Shown: positions 33,693 to 41,979 of the stretch, in pieces | Numbering within the stretch: position 1 is the stretch's first letter | Layout of the letters: each line of letters opens with the position of its first letter | Assembly (NCBI GenBank): GCA_963662645.2 | Contig: OY759762.1 | Location: 2,170,001-2,234,000 of the forward strand | Length of the DNA stretch: 64,000 bases | Reading direction: 5' to 3' | Source: Aldehydirespirator sp963662645 | GTDB taxonomy: Bacteria > Actinomycetota > Acidimicrobiia > Acidimicrobiales > Aldehydirespiratoraceae | The notes under the pieces: generated by a model | Seen by the model: only the letters and a program-made list of their open reading frames with translations | What the model was told of the DNA's origin: nothing | Databases searched by the model: none | Program-made: the position numbers and the translations under genes

Positions 33693-34629
33693 CAGTCCGC
33701 TCCGCGGGCTGATCAGGGCTCAGGTCCAGGTACTTGATGGACGTCAGCAGTCCTCCGTCGCCGAGGCGGTTGCGCATGGCTTCGTAGGCCTCGGGATTGT
33801 TGTCCACCATGATGAAGCGACGATCAAGTTGGGCAGCCACCGCGCCAGTAGTTCCGCTGCCAGCGAAGAAGTCGAGGACCCAGTCACCCTGCCGGCTGCT
33901 GGCCTGCACGATCCGGCGGAGGATGCCCTCGGGCTTCTGGGTCGGATATCCAGTCTTCTCCTTGCCGGTGGGCGAGACGATAGTGTGCCACCAGACGTCG
34001 GTGGGCAGCTTGCCCTTGGCCGCCTTCTCGGGCGTCACCAGGCCCGGAGCCATGTAGGGCTCGCGGTCGACGGTGGCGTTGTCGAAGTGGTAGGCGTCGG
34101 GGTTCTTGACGTAGACGAGAATGTTGTCATGCTTGGCTGGCCAGCGGTTGCGGGCTCGGGCACCGTAGTCGTAGGCCCAGATGATCTCGTTCAGGAAGCA
34201 CTCGCGGCCGAATAGCGAGTCGAGTACGACTTTCGCGTAGTGGACCTCGCGGTAGTCGAGGTGCAGGTAGAGCGTGCCGTCGTCTGTCAGCAGCCGCCAC
34301 GCCTGCTCCAGCCTGGGTTCCAAGAACGACCAATAGTCGCCGAACGCGTCGTCATACGCCGATAGAGAGCCCTTCACTGTCTTGTAAGTTGCACCCTTGA
34401 AGCCGACGCGGTCGCCGTTCTCGCTTCTGGTGGTGCGAAGCGTCTGCCTGGACTGCCGGCGGCCAGTGTTGAACGGCGGGTCGATGTACACCAACGTGAT
34501 CGACTCGTCCGGCAATTCGGCGAGTACGGGGAGGTTGTCTCCCAGCACCACGAGGCTTGGCCCGTCCGCGCTCCAAATCGTTGGGCCCACGACGACACCG
34601 TAGCCCGAGCTAGAAGACGCGGTGGGCAT
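33685..34629 (-). CDS. Site-specific DNA methyltransferase (amino-methyltransferase, beta class)
   Basis: 314-residue N6-adenine/N4-cytosine methyltransferase. Catalytic motif IV DPPFNTG at ~residue 52 precedes motif I DFFAGSGTTGAVA near the C-terminus, the order of the beta class, with the target-recognition region between. ATG 34629 (MPTASSSSGYGV) is the chosen start; the frame is open to 34719 without a good ribosome site. GC content is lower than around it. Protects host DNA from the nuclease encoded immediately downstream; the pair interrupts a row of sugar-acid-type metabolic genes. Confidence 0.85.
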   Translation of the reverse strand: MPTASSSSGYGVVVGPTIWSADGPSLVVLGDNLPVLAELPDESITLVYIDPPFNTGRRQSRQTLRTTRSENGDRVGFKGATYKTVKGSLSAYDDAFGDYWSFLEPRLEQAWRLLTDDGTLYLHLDYREVHYAKVVLDSLFGRECFLNEIIWAYDYGARARNRWPAKHDNILVYVKNPDAYHFDNATVDREPYMAPGLVTPEKAAKGKLPTDVWWHTIVSPTGKEKTGYPTQKPEGILRRIVQASSRQGDWVLDFFAGSGTTGAVAAQLDRRFIMVDNNPEAYEAMRNRLGDGGLLTSIKYLDLSPDQPAERTVA

Positions 34630-34971
34630 GGTGGCGTGCTCCACCGCACCGGAAGTACCTGGGTGTTCGGGCTCCGCCCGCGGTTGCCGAGAAGCCGTGT
34701 GCAGGACGGAGGCGCGCAAGTGGCTGGAGGTCGCGCGTCCATGTGTCGCCCCGTCGATCGCGGTGTTGCAGCGACCGCGGTCTTGTCACGGCGCGGGAGA
34801 TGGGAAGGATCGGAGAAGCGGCGTGCTGGCGGCGGAGTCCGGTTGGGAAGGATCGGAGAAGCAGTGCTCGGCCCTGGGGCGGGTTTCGGGTGCCGGGGCG
34901 CGGCGCGGGTGACAGGCGGCGTAGGTTCATGGGAACTGAGGCGATGAGGCGATACGCGGCGGGGAGGGTGC
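34630..34971. other. Intergenic region, divergent, no gene recognised
   Basis: 342 bp between the divergent methyltransferase and FGGY kinase genes. It holds the promoters of both, a 19-bp direct repeat (34801-34862) and no reading frame with recognisable protein. Several GC-rich open frames cross it, none with a convincing start or homology-like pattern. Confidence 0.5.
34801..34862. repeat. 19-bp direct repeat (period 43)
   Basis: TGGGAAGGATCGGAGAAGC at 34801-34819 and again at 34844-34862, identical, about 110-170 bp upstream of the FGGY kinase. Could be a tandem operator or another junction-type duplication. Confidence 0.75.
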
Positions 34972-36309
34972 ATGGACGATGTGACGGTTGGGATCGACAT
35001 CGGGACGACCTCGGTCAAGGCGGTGGCCGCCGATGGCGACGGTGCGGTCCTGTTTCGGGCCCGAATCCCTCACCGGGTCGTGTCGCCCGATCCCGGCCGC
35101 TTCGAGCACGATCCCCAGGCCGCGTGGATTGACGGCGTGCTGGGCGCCTGGGACGAAGTGCGCGTGGGTATCGCGGGCCGGCCGATTGCCGCGGTCACCG
35201 TCTCGGCCATGGTGCCGTCGATGTGTGGGGTCGACTCGGCGGGAATGCCGGTCACCCCCGGTCTGCTCTACGGCGACGCCCGCGGCCGCGGGGTTGGATC
35301 GGCTATCGAGGCCACCTCTGGGGAGGCGGCCGGCTTCGCCCGCTGGCTAGCTGGGCGTGACGGCGTGGAGGCCCTATGGCCGGCGCAGGCGGCGGCCAAC
35401 CGCGCCCTGTGCGACGTGGTCGCCATCGACTCCTCCACCGCCATGGCCATGACCCCGATGTCCGACGGGCAGCGCTGGGCACCCGAACTGCTCGATGAGA
35501 TCGGTATGGCCCCCGAGCAGTTCCCGGCCATCAGCCCGGGCGCGGCTGCCATCGGAGAGCGCGACGGCACGCTGGTGTCGGCCGGGACCATAGACGTCCT
35601 GAGCGAGCAACTCGTCGCGCCTTGTGGCGATGCCGGCGATGTGCTCGTGATGTGCGGGACCACGCTGTTGCCGTGGGTACTTACTAGCGAGTGGATCGAG
35701 ATCGACGGTCTGTGGACCATTCCCTCGGCCCGGCCCGGACTCATGGCGGTAGGCGGGGCCAGCAACGCCGGCGGCCTGTTCATCGACAAGGTCCGGGCGC
35801 TGGTGGGCGACCCGGCTTCAGAGGATCTGCTGGCGCTCGACGGTGGCGACCTGCCCGTGTGGCTGCCCTATCCGAGAGGCGAGCGCACACCGCTGCACGA
35901 CACCGATCGCCGGGCCGAGTTGCTTGATCTCCACGTCGGCCACACGCCAGCCCATGTCCTGATGGCCGCATACGAGGCGGCCGGCTTCGTTGTGCGCCAC
36001 CACATCGACCTTTCTGCTCTCGCTGCCGATCGGATTGTTGCGGTGGGCGGCGGCACCCAGTCGCTGGCCTGGATGCAGGCTCTGGCCGACACCACCGGCC
36101 TGGCCGTCGACGTGTCGGCCGAGCCCTACGGCGCCGCCCATGGCGCGGCTTACCACAGCCGAGTGACGGCCGGACTGGAGGCCGACACCTCTGAAGCCCG
36201 ACGCTGGGGCCGGGTGTCGCATCGGGTTGAGCCCCGCGCCGCGCACTCCGCCGCGGCCGAGGGGCGCTACCGCCGTTTCCGGGAGGCCACCGACCGAGGT
36301 TCGCGGTGA
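34972..36309 (+). CDS. FGGY-family carbohydrate kinase
   Basis: 445-residue kinase of the xylulokinase/glycerol-kinase superfamily phosphorylating a sugar or polyol. The phosphate-binding loop is GIDIGTTSVKAVAADGDG at residues 7-24, a second nucleotide site element is VMCGTTLLPWV, and the C-terminal actin-like segment is DRIVAVGGGTQSLAWMQALAD. Slightly short of the usual ~490 residues. A GGGAGGG lies 3-4 nt before the ATG. Its last codons lie in the first copy of a 62-bp tandem repeat that extends into the start of the LLM gene. Substrate unknown. Confidence 0.87.
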   Translation: MDDVTVGIDIGTTSVKAVAADGDGAVLFRARIPHRVVSPDPGRFEHDPQAAWIDGVLGAWDEVRVGIAGRPIAAVTVSAMVPSMCGVDSAGMPVTPGLLYGDARGRGVGSAIEATSGEAAGFARWLAGRDGVEALWPAQAAANRALCDVVAIDSSTAMAMTPMSDGQRWAPELLDEIGMAPEQFPAISPGAAAIGERDGTLVSAGTIDVLSEQLVAPCGDAGDVLVMCGTTLLPWVLTSEWIEIDGLWTIPSARPGLMAVGGASNAGGLFIDKVRALVGDPASEDLLALDGGDLPVWLPYPRGERTPLHDTDRRAELLDLHVGHTPAHVLMAAYEAAGFVVRHHIDLSALAADRIVAVGGGTQSLAWMQALADTTGLAVDVSAEPYGAAHGAAYHSRVTAGLEADTSEARRWGRVSHRVEPRAAHSAAAEGRYRRFREATDRGSR

Positions 36310-36482
36310 TGTACCCGATGGTGCGCTGTGAGCCGGGTGCGGTGAGGTTCCTGGCGTGAGGTTCGCGGTGATGTACCCGGTGGACGTCCGTGAGCCGCGT
36401 TCGGTGAGGGTTCTCGCGTGAGGTTCTCGGTGACGTACCCGCTGGCTGCGGGACGCTGCAGCGCTGAGTTCGCCACCCGGCG
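36297..36482 (+). repeat. 62-bp tandem repeat carrying echoes of a gene start (3 copies)
   Basis: Copies begin at 36297, 36359 and 36421, exactly 62 bp apart. Each starts AGGTTC.CGGTGA.GTACCCG. The third is codons 2-8 of the LLM gene (GTG at 36418), and the first contains the TGA stop of the kinase. Copies 1 and 2 resemble each other over nearly the full 62 bp; copy 3 resembles them mainly in its first ~22 bp. Confidence 0.85.
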
Positions 36483-37329
36483 TGGCGTGGTTGAGTTCGC
36501 CCGCGCAGCTGAGGCGGCTGGCTTCGATGGGATCGGCTTCACCGACCATCCCGCCCCGACCCATCGCTGGATGGCCGCAGGTGGGCACGACGCGCTCGAT
36601 CCGTTCGCGGCACTGGCCTTCTGTGCCGCGGTTACCGACCGGTTGCTGCTGATCCCGAACGTGGTGGTGCTGCCCTACCGCAACCCGTTCCTGGTGGCGA
36701 AGTCAGCCGCCACCATCGACGCCCTGTCGGGCGGCCGGTTCGTGCTGGCCGTGGGGACCGGCTACCTCAAGGGCGAGTACCGGGCCCTCGGGGTTGACTT
36801 CGACGAGCGCAACGATCTCTTCGACGAGGCCATCGAGGTCGTGCGGGGCGTGTGGACCACCGACGACTTCAACTACGAGGGGCTGAACTTCAACGCGCCA
36901 GGCCAGACAGCCAACCCCAAGCCGGAGCGGCCGATACCGGTCTGGATCGGAGGCAACAGCCGCCTCAGTCGCCGCAGGGTCGCGACGGTTGCCGATGGCT
37001 GGGTTCCGTTCCCCGCCCCCCGAGGGCTGGCCGCCACCACCCGGACGGTCCCGCTGGAGACGCTCGACGACTTGCGTGAGATGCTGGACGACCTCTGGCG
37101 CCGTGTCGACGCGGTCGGGCGCGACCGAGCCGAGATCGACGTCTCGTTCACCGCGCTGGCGGGCGGAGCCCCCGGCGACGCTGACTTCAACTCCGAGGCT
37201 CACCTGGAAGCCCTGGAACAACTGACCGACTTGGGAGTCACCTGGTGCGCGGCCCACACCCCCGCCGATTCCCTTTCACACGCCGTCGAGGCTCTCGCCC
37301 GCTACGGCGAGTCAGTCATCCGCGTCTGA
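36418..37329 (+). CDS. LLM-class (F420/flavin-type) oxidoreductase
   Basis: 303-residue luciferase-like TIM-barrel oxidoreductase. Key pattern: GFDGIGFTDHPAP, LIPNVVVLPYRNPFLVAKSAATIDALSGGRF, then GVGTGYLKGEYRALGVD-type (VGTGYLKGEYRALGV), PIPVWIGGNSRLSRRRVA. This branch contains many F420-dependent dehydrogenases. GTG start. Two degenerate copies of its first codons stand tandemly upstream. Its 3' end overlaps the small membrane-protein gene on the other strand by 18 nt. Confidence 0.88.
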   Translation: MRFSVTYPLAAGRCSAEFATRRGVVEFARAAEAAGFDGIGFTDHPAPTHRWMAAGGHDALDPFAALAFCAAVTDRLLLIPNVVVLPYRNPFLVAKSAATIDALSGGRFVLAVGTGYLKGEYRALGVDFDERNDLFDEAIEVVRGVWTTDDFNYEGLNFNAPGQTANPKPERPIPVWIGGNSRLSRRRVATVADGWVPFPAPRGLAATTRTVPLETLDDLREMLDDLWRRVDAVGRDRAEIDVSFTALAGGAPGDADFNSEAHLEALEQLTDLGVTWCAAHTPADSLSHAVEALARYGESVIRV

Positions 37330-37512
37330 CGACCCGGGATCGACCAAGTGCCCGCTGCGGGCGAGCGCCATGATCAGCCCATCCACCTTTGCCTCGAGCC
37401 GCTCTAGACGCGAACCCAGGTCGGATCGCAGCCACGCGAACGCGGTGGCGAAGGCGCCGAAGGCGACGGTCAGCAGCACGCCGATGACGGTGGCGGCGAT
37501 CGTCGGGTCCAT
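37312..37512 (-). CDS. Small membrane-anchored coiled-coil protein (paralogue of 12322-12594)
   Basis: 66-residue protein: hydrophobic helix at residues ~5-27 (TIAATVIGVLLTVAFGAFAT), then LRSDLGSRLERLEAKVDGLIMALARSG and tail LVDPGSSDADD. The same arrangement and wording occur in the 90-residue protein at 12322, and both have a TANNNT box 6-7 nt before the ATG and end overlapping the 3' end of a convergent catabolic gene. The shared plan argues this is a real family, possibly single-span and oligomerising through the coiled coil. No function assigned. Confidence 0.7.
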   Translation of the reverse strand: MDPTIAATVIGVLLTVAFGAFATAFAWLRSDLGSRLERLEAKVDGLIMALARSGHLVDPGSSDADD

Positions 37513-37519
37513 GAAGGGC

Positions 37520-37525
37520 AGGCTA
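37520..37525 (-). promoter_or_regulatory. -10 box of a probable leaderless promoter
   Basis: TAGCCT 7 nt before the ATG of the small protein, inside an A/T-rich run (37521-37570). The upstream context TTAGC.TGCC is shared with the paralogue at 12310. Confidence 0.5.
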
Positions 37526-37611
37526 ATGTCGCTATGTGTGAGATGAAACTAAATATATAGAAAAGATTGGTAGTGCTGGTTATCGACTGCCCCTGGACAG
37601 GAGGGGGCCGG

Positions 37612-37617
37612 TAGTCT
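37612..37617 (+). promoter_or_regulatory. -10 box of a probable leaderless promoter
   Basis: TAGTCT 7 nt before the ATG of the amidohydrolase at 37625; no -35 element is obvious. Divergent from the promoter at 37520. Confidence 0.5.
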
Positions 37618-37624
37618 CGAAGCA

Positions 37625-38827
37625 ATGACCACACAATCAGCACTCGGGTTCCGGGCGTTCGATGTGGATGAGCACTACTACGAGGCGCCCGACGCCTTCA
37701 TCCGCCACATCGACCCGTCCATGAAGAAGCGCTGCATGCAGTGGGCTGAGATAGACGGCAAGAAGCGCTTCATGGTGGCCGGCAAGGTCAACAGGTTCAT
37801 CCCGAACCCGACGTTCGATCCGATTGCCAGGCCGGGCAGCCTCGAGGACTACTTCCGGGGCCGCAACCTTGATGGCCGCGACATCGCAGAGATGTTCGGC
37901 GAGCTCGACCCCCTCGACGACCACCCCGGCTTCCGCGACCGCGACGCCCGGGTGGAGCTGATGGACCGCCAGGGGTTGGAGTCGGTGCTGCTGTTCCCCA
38001 CCCAGGGCGTGGGCATGCAGGAAGCGCTCAAGCGGGACATACCGGCCCTGCACGCCGCCTTCAGCGCGTTCAACACCTGGCTCGACGAGGACTGGGGCTT
38101 CGACCGCGACGGCCGGATCTTCGCCGTTCCCATGCTCACCTTCGCCGACCCGGAGCTGGCCGTGGCCGAGCTGGAGCGGCTTCTCGAGATGGGCGCCCGC
38201 ATCGTGTGCACCGTCCCGGGGCCGGTGCCCACCGGAACCGGCTACCAGTCGCCGGGCATGGCCGACTACGACCCCATCTGGGCCCGCCTGGAGGAGGCCG
38301 GAGTGCCGCTGGCCATGCACGCCGGGCTCAGCGGCACCGGCCAGTACGGCAAAGTCTGGGAGCCGCCCCGCGGCCAGTTCGAGTCGTTCAGGCACATGGC
38401 CTTCCCGCTGGTGGCCTTCTCGGACCGCTCCATCTCCGACACCTTCGCGGCCCTGATCTGTCACGGTGTGCTCGACCGCTTCCCCCGCGTCCGTCTGGCC
38501 ACCATCGAGAACGGCGCCATGTGGGTTCCCGACCTGCTGCGCAACCTCAAGATCTGCCACGGCAAGATGCCGTGGGAGTTCGAGCGCCACCCGGTGGAGT
38601 CGTTCGTCGAGAATGTTTGGGTGTCGCCCTACTTCGAGGACGACATGGCTCTCATCAAGGAGTGCATCGGGGCCGACAGGATGCTGTTCGGCTCCGACTA
38701 TCCCCACGCCGAGGGTCTGGCGGAGCCGTCCTCCTACGTGGACGACATCGCCGGCTTCAGCGACGACGAGGTCCGCAAGGTGATGCGGGACAACGCCTAC
38801 GAGCTGCTGTCAGCCTCCACCCGCTAG
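37625..38827 (+). CDS. Amidohydrolase-2 family hydrolase
   Basis: 400-residue ACMSD-like barrel. Metal-site elements are FDVDEHYYEAPDAF (Glu takes the place of the first His), LAMHAGLSGT, ATIENGAMWV and FGSDYPHAEGL. Clear relative of the protein at 8619, which carries FDSDNHMYETEDAF, IENGGTWV and FGSDYPHPEGL in the same places. It is probably leaderless from TAGTCT. Convergent with a third family member at 38905. Expected chemistry is metal-dependent hydrolysis or decarboxylation of an aromatic-derived acid. Confidence 0.88.
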   Translation: MTTQSALGFRAFDVDEHYYEAPDAFIRHIDPSMKKRCMQWAEIDGKKRFMVAGKVNRFIPNPTFDPIARPGSLEDYFRGRNLDGRDIAEMFGELDPLDDHPGFRDRDARVELMDRQGLESVLLFPTQGVGMQEALKRDIPALHAAFSAFNTWLDEDWGFDRDGRIFAVPMLTFADPELAVAELERLLEMGARIVCTVPGPVPTGTGYQSPGMADYDPIWARLEEAGVPLAMHAGLSGTGQYGKVWEPPRGQFESFRHMAFPLVAFSDRSISDTFAALICHGVLDRFPRVRLATIENGAMWVPDLLRNLKICHGKMPWEFERHPVESFVENVWVSPYFEDDMALIKECIGADRMLFGSDYPHAEGLAEPSSYVDDIAGFSDDEVRKVMRDNAYELLSASTR

Positions 38828-38840
38828 CGGCTCCCGGCGG

Positions 38841-38890
38841 AATCTCGGGGCGATTTGTGTGTGCTGAGTCCCGAGAATCCTCCCGAGATT
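38841..38890. terminator. Inverted repeat between convergent genes
   Basis: AATCTCGGG (38841-38849) pairs with CCCGAGATT (38882-38890); an inner CCCGAGA (38870-38876) offers an alternative partner. Situated between two convergent amidohydrolase genes, it may act as a bidirectional terminator; no U-run. Confidence 0.5.
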
Positions 38891-38904
38891 TCTGGACAGG
38901 CGGC

Positions 38905-40179
38905 TCAGCGGGCCTTGACCGTGAAGTCCTGAAGCGAGGTGTCCTTGGATCCATGGCGGCCGGTGTCGCGGGACTGGATCGACACGTCGTGGCCCGCTAC
39001 CGACGCCCGCAGCGCCCCCACCGTGCACTCTGAGCGGTCCAGCACCGAGAACGGGTCATAGCAGAACCAGTCCATGGCGTTGAGGTGGGTGATCCGGTCG
39101 ATGTCCTCGTCGGGAACCCCGGCGAACACCTCTGCCAGCTCCTCGGGTGCCTCGGGCCAGTTCGAGTCCGAGTGGGGGTAGTCCATCTCCCAGCACAGGT
39201 TGTTGATGCCGATCTCGTGACGCAGGGCCACCCCCACCGGGTCGGAGATGAAGCAGGTCAGGAAGTTGCGCCGGAAGACGTCGCTGGGCTTGAGGTCCCC
39301 GAAAGACTGGCCGGTCCACAGGTGGTGCATGTCGTAGGTCTTGTCGGCCCGGTCCATGAAGTAGGGAACCCAGCCGGAGCCGCCCTCCGACAGCGCGATC
39401 TTGAGGCCCGGGTAGCGGCGCGGCACCGTCGACCACAGCAGGTCCGACGCGGCGATCGACGTGTTCATGGGCTGCATGTGGATCATCACGTCCATGGGCG
39501 CGTCGGGGGCGCTGACCACCAACTGGCCGGAGGACCCCAGATGGATGGACAGCACCGTCTCGCAGTCCACCAGGGCCTCCCACAGCGGGTCCCAGTAGGT
39601 GTCGTGGAAGCTGGGCTGGTCCAGCGGGACCGGATTCTCGGTGAACGTCATCGAGTGGCAGCCCAACTCCGACACCCGCCGCACCTCGGCCGCGCACTCC
39701 TCCGCAGACCAGATCATGGGCAGGGCCATGGGAATGAAGCGGCCCGGATGTGCGCCGCACCAGTCGCCGATGTGCCAGTCGTTGTAGGCCCGTATCAGGT
39801 CGGCCGCGAAGGCCTTGTCGGGATGGTTGGCGAAGAGGCGCCCGGCGAAGCCCGGGAACGACGGGAAGCACATCGAGCCGAGCACGCCGCCCGCGCTCAT
39901 GTCCTTCACCCGCTCATCGACGTTGTAGCAGCCGGGCCGGATCTCATCGAAGCTGGTCGGCTCGATGCCGTACTCCTCCTTGGGCCGGCCGGCTACGGCG
40001 TTGAGGCCGATGTTGGGGATGATCGAGCCGTTGAACGTCCACACGTCGTCGCCGTTGTCGGTGTGGAGGATCTTGGGGGCCTCGTCGCGCCACTTGGCTG
40101 GTAGGTGGGCGTCGAACATGTCTGGCGGCTCGCACAGATGGTCGTCCACGCTCACGAGGATCATGTCGTTCATGTCCAT
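38905..40179 (-). CDS. Amidohydrolase-2 family hydrolase
   Basis: 424-residue barrel of the same family but a different branch from the two others: VSVDDHLCEPPDMFDAHLP at residues ~8-26, LSIHLGSSG, KIALSEGGSGWVPY and WEMDYPHSDSNWP. The long-branch features (MHMQPMNTSIAASDLL, DVFRRNFLTCF) are typical of proteins annotated as predicted metal-dependent hydrolases in actinobacteria. GAGGAGG lies 9-10 nt before the ATG. Followed on the same strand by the acyl-CoA ligase-type gene upstream at 40221-41972 (41 nt), so the two may be co-transcribed. Confidence 0.87.
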   Translation of the reverse strand: MDMNDMILVSVDDHLCEPPDMFDAHLPAKWRDEAPKILHTDNGDDVWTFNGSIIPNIGLNAVAGRPKEEYGIEPTSFDEIRPGCYNVDERVKDMSAGGVLGSMCFPSFPGFAGRLFANHPDKAFAADLIRAYNDWHIGDWCGAHPGRFIPMALPMIWSAEECAAEVRRVSELGCHSMTFTENPVPLDQPSFHDTYWDPLWEALVDCETVLSIHLGSSGQLVVSAPDAPMDVMIHMQPMNTSIAASDLLWSTVPRRYPGLKIALSEGGSGWVPYFMDRADKTYDMHHLWTGQSFGDLKPSDVFRRNFLTCFISDPVGVALRHEIGINNLCWEMDYPHSDSNWPEAPEELAEVFAGVPDEDIDRITHLNAMDWFCYDPFSVLDRSECTVGALRASVAGHDVSIQSRDTGRHGSKDTSLQDFTVKAR

Positions 40180-40220
40180 GGCTCTTCGCCTCCTCGGTTG
40201 CTCGGACTGTCCGATGCCCG

Positions 40221-41972
40221 CTACTCCTCTACGAAGTCGTAGTCGGCCACGCCTCGCAAGACCCGCTTGAGGACCTTGCCGGTGGCGTTGCGGGGCAGCG
40301 GCTCAGTCCGCAGTTCCCAGTGGGCAGGCACCTTGATGTCGGCCAAGGCCTCGGCTACCCAGTCGATGAGCTCGAAGACCAAGCCGTCTCGGTCCTCGAC
40401 GGGCGGCCCCTGGCGGGGATCGGTGAGGACAATCACGGTCTTGACCTCTTGGCCGAGCTCGCGGTGGTCTACGCCGAACACGGCCGACTCGGCCACTGCT
40501 GGGTGGGCGTCCAGCCGCTGCTCGATCTCGGCGGGGTAGATGTTCTCGCCGCCCCGGATGATGAGATCGCTGCGCCGGCTGACCAGGAACAGCAGCCCGT
40601 CGCGGAGGTAGCCGTAGTCGCCGGTGCGCAGCCAGCCGTCGCGGATGGTTTCCGCGGTGGCCTCGGGGTCGTTCCAGTAGCCGGGTGTGATCATGGGGCC
40701 GAAGAGGCAGATGTTGCCGACGGCGCCTTCGGGCAACGCCGAGCCGTCGTCGTCGGTTATTCGCACGCCCACCGTGGGCAGCGGGTAGCCGACCGAGTCG
40801 GGATGGGCTCGCAGCACGTCGTCGGCCGCGCTGGCAGCCAGACCTGAGCTCTCGGTCAGCCCGTAGCCGACGGTCACGCTGACGCGGGCGCGAGGCAGAG
40901 CCGTCCGGCAGATCTCCTGAAGCTCCGGCGACCACAGCGAACCGCCGCCGCCGATGCTGGTCACTGACGACGTGTCGTAGTCGCGCAGGCGGGGGTGCTC
41001 GATCAGCCGCCAGATCTGGGTGGTGACACCTCCCCAGCGGGCGATGCCGTGCTCCTCGGTGAGACGCAGGATCTTCTCGGCGTCGTAGCGGCCGGTGGTC
41101 CACAGGTGGTTGACGCCGGCGCCCACGGCCGTAACCGCGCAAGCGTGCAGGCCGGACACGTGGAACAGCGGGCTGCACGCCAGAGTGGGGCCGCCCACAT
41201 CCATCGACTCGCCCGGGAAGCGCAGGAACTGCCGGCCGCCGATCATGAAGGCGCAACTCAAGTAGGCGAAGAAGTTGCGATGGGTCTGGATGGCGCCCCG
41301 GGGCCTGCCCGTGGTGCCCGAAGTGAACAGAATGGCGGCCGGGTCGTCAATGGCTATCGGGCAGTCGGGGAGGGGGGAACCGGCGTAGGCCTCGATCAGG
41401 CCGTCGATCGTGGTCCCGGCACCGGGATCGGGGTCCATGGCGATCACCGGCACGCCCGGATCGCCGTCGAGGCGCTCGAGGCGGCGACGGTCGGCGATGA
41501 GGACCTTGGGCTCGGTCAACTCGATCCCGTAGCGGATCTCGTCACCCTTCCACCAGCCGTTCATGGCCACGGCTATCGCTCCGGCGCTGACCGTTCCCCA
41601 GAATCCCTGGATCCAGCCCGGCTGGTTGGACCCCAGCAGCCCCACCCGGTCGCCGGGTGCCACGCCGTAGCGCTGCGAGAGGGCCGCGGCCGCTGCCGCG
41701 GCGTGGTCGATGTTCTCGGCGAAGGTGGCGCTGCGGCCGTCGTCGAAGAGGTAGTAGCGGGCCGAGCCGTCGCCGCCGTGGTTGGCCGACGCAGCCAGCA
41801 GGTCGCGCAAGCTCTGGTGCGGGCCGGCCACGACGCCCATCTCGATCCCGCCGACGTTCTCGGTGACGATCTCGAAGAACCCGCCCGGGCCGGTGAGGGC
41901 GGCGTCGGCCTCCGCCACCGTCATGGCGGGCGTGGCGCCCTCCGTCGTCGGGGCTTCGTCGTTGCCGGTCAC
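40221..41972 (-). CDS. Acyl-CoA synthetase (AMP-dependent ligase)
   Basis: 583-residue ANL-superfamily ligase. Phosphate loop ILFTSGTTGRPRG, VTVGYGLTESSG, WLRTGDYGYLRDGLLFL, RSDLIIRGGENIYPAEIE and the C-terminal PLPRNATGKVLKRVLR with the catalytic lysine. The GTG at 41972 has TAGTGT 7 nt upstream, which decides for it over the ATG at 41924. Likely operon with the amidohydrolase gene 41 nt downstream and divergent from the P450 at 42154. Acts on an unknown carboxylic acid. A third ligase in 42 kb of catabolic genes suggests several parallel acid substrates. Confidence 0.88.
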   Translation of the reverse strand: MTGNDEAPTTEGATPAMTVAEADAALTGPGGFFEIVTENVGGIEMGVVAGPHQSLRDLLAASANHGGDGSARYYLFDDGRSATFAENIDHAAAAAAALSQRYGVAPGDRVGLLGSNQPGWIQGFWGTVSAGAIAVAMNGWWKGDEIRYGIELTEPKVLIADRRRLERLDGDPGVPVIAMDPDPGAGTTIDGLIEAYAGSPLPDCPIAIDDPAAILFTSGTTGRPRGAIQTHRNFFAYLSCAFMIGGRQFLRFPGESMDVGGPTLACSPLFHVSGLHACAVTAVGAGVNHLWTTGRYDAEKILRLTEEHGIARWGGVTTQIWRLIEHPRLRDYDTSSVTSIGGGGSLWSPELQEICRTALPRARVSVTVGYGLTESSGLAASAADDVLRAHPDSVGYPLPTVGVRITDDDGSALPEGAVGNICLFGPMITPGYWNDPEATAETIRDGWLRTGDYGYLRDGLLFLVSRRSDLIIRGGENIYPAEIEQRLDAHPAVAESAVFGVDHRELGQEVKTVIVLTDPRQGPPVEDRDGLVFELIDWVAEALADIKVPAHWELRTEPLPRNATGKVLKRVLRGVADYDFVEE

Positions 41973-41979
41973 CGTCGAG

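Noticed and set aside
34622..34930. Small open frames on both strands between the methyltransferase and FGGY kinase
   Set aside because: Gly/Arg-rich composition without start signals or family pattern; likely noise in a GC-rich promoter region.
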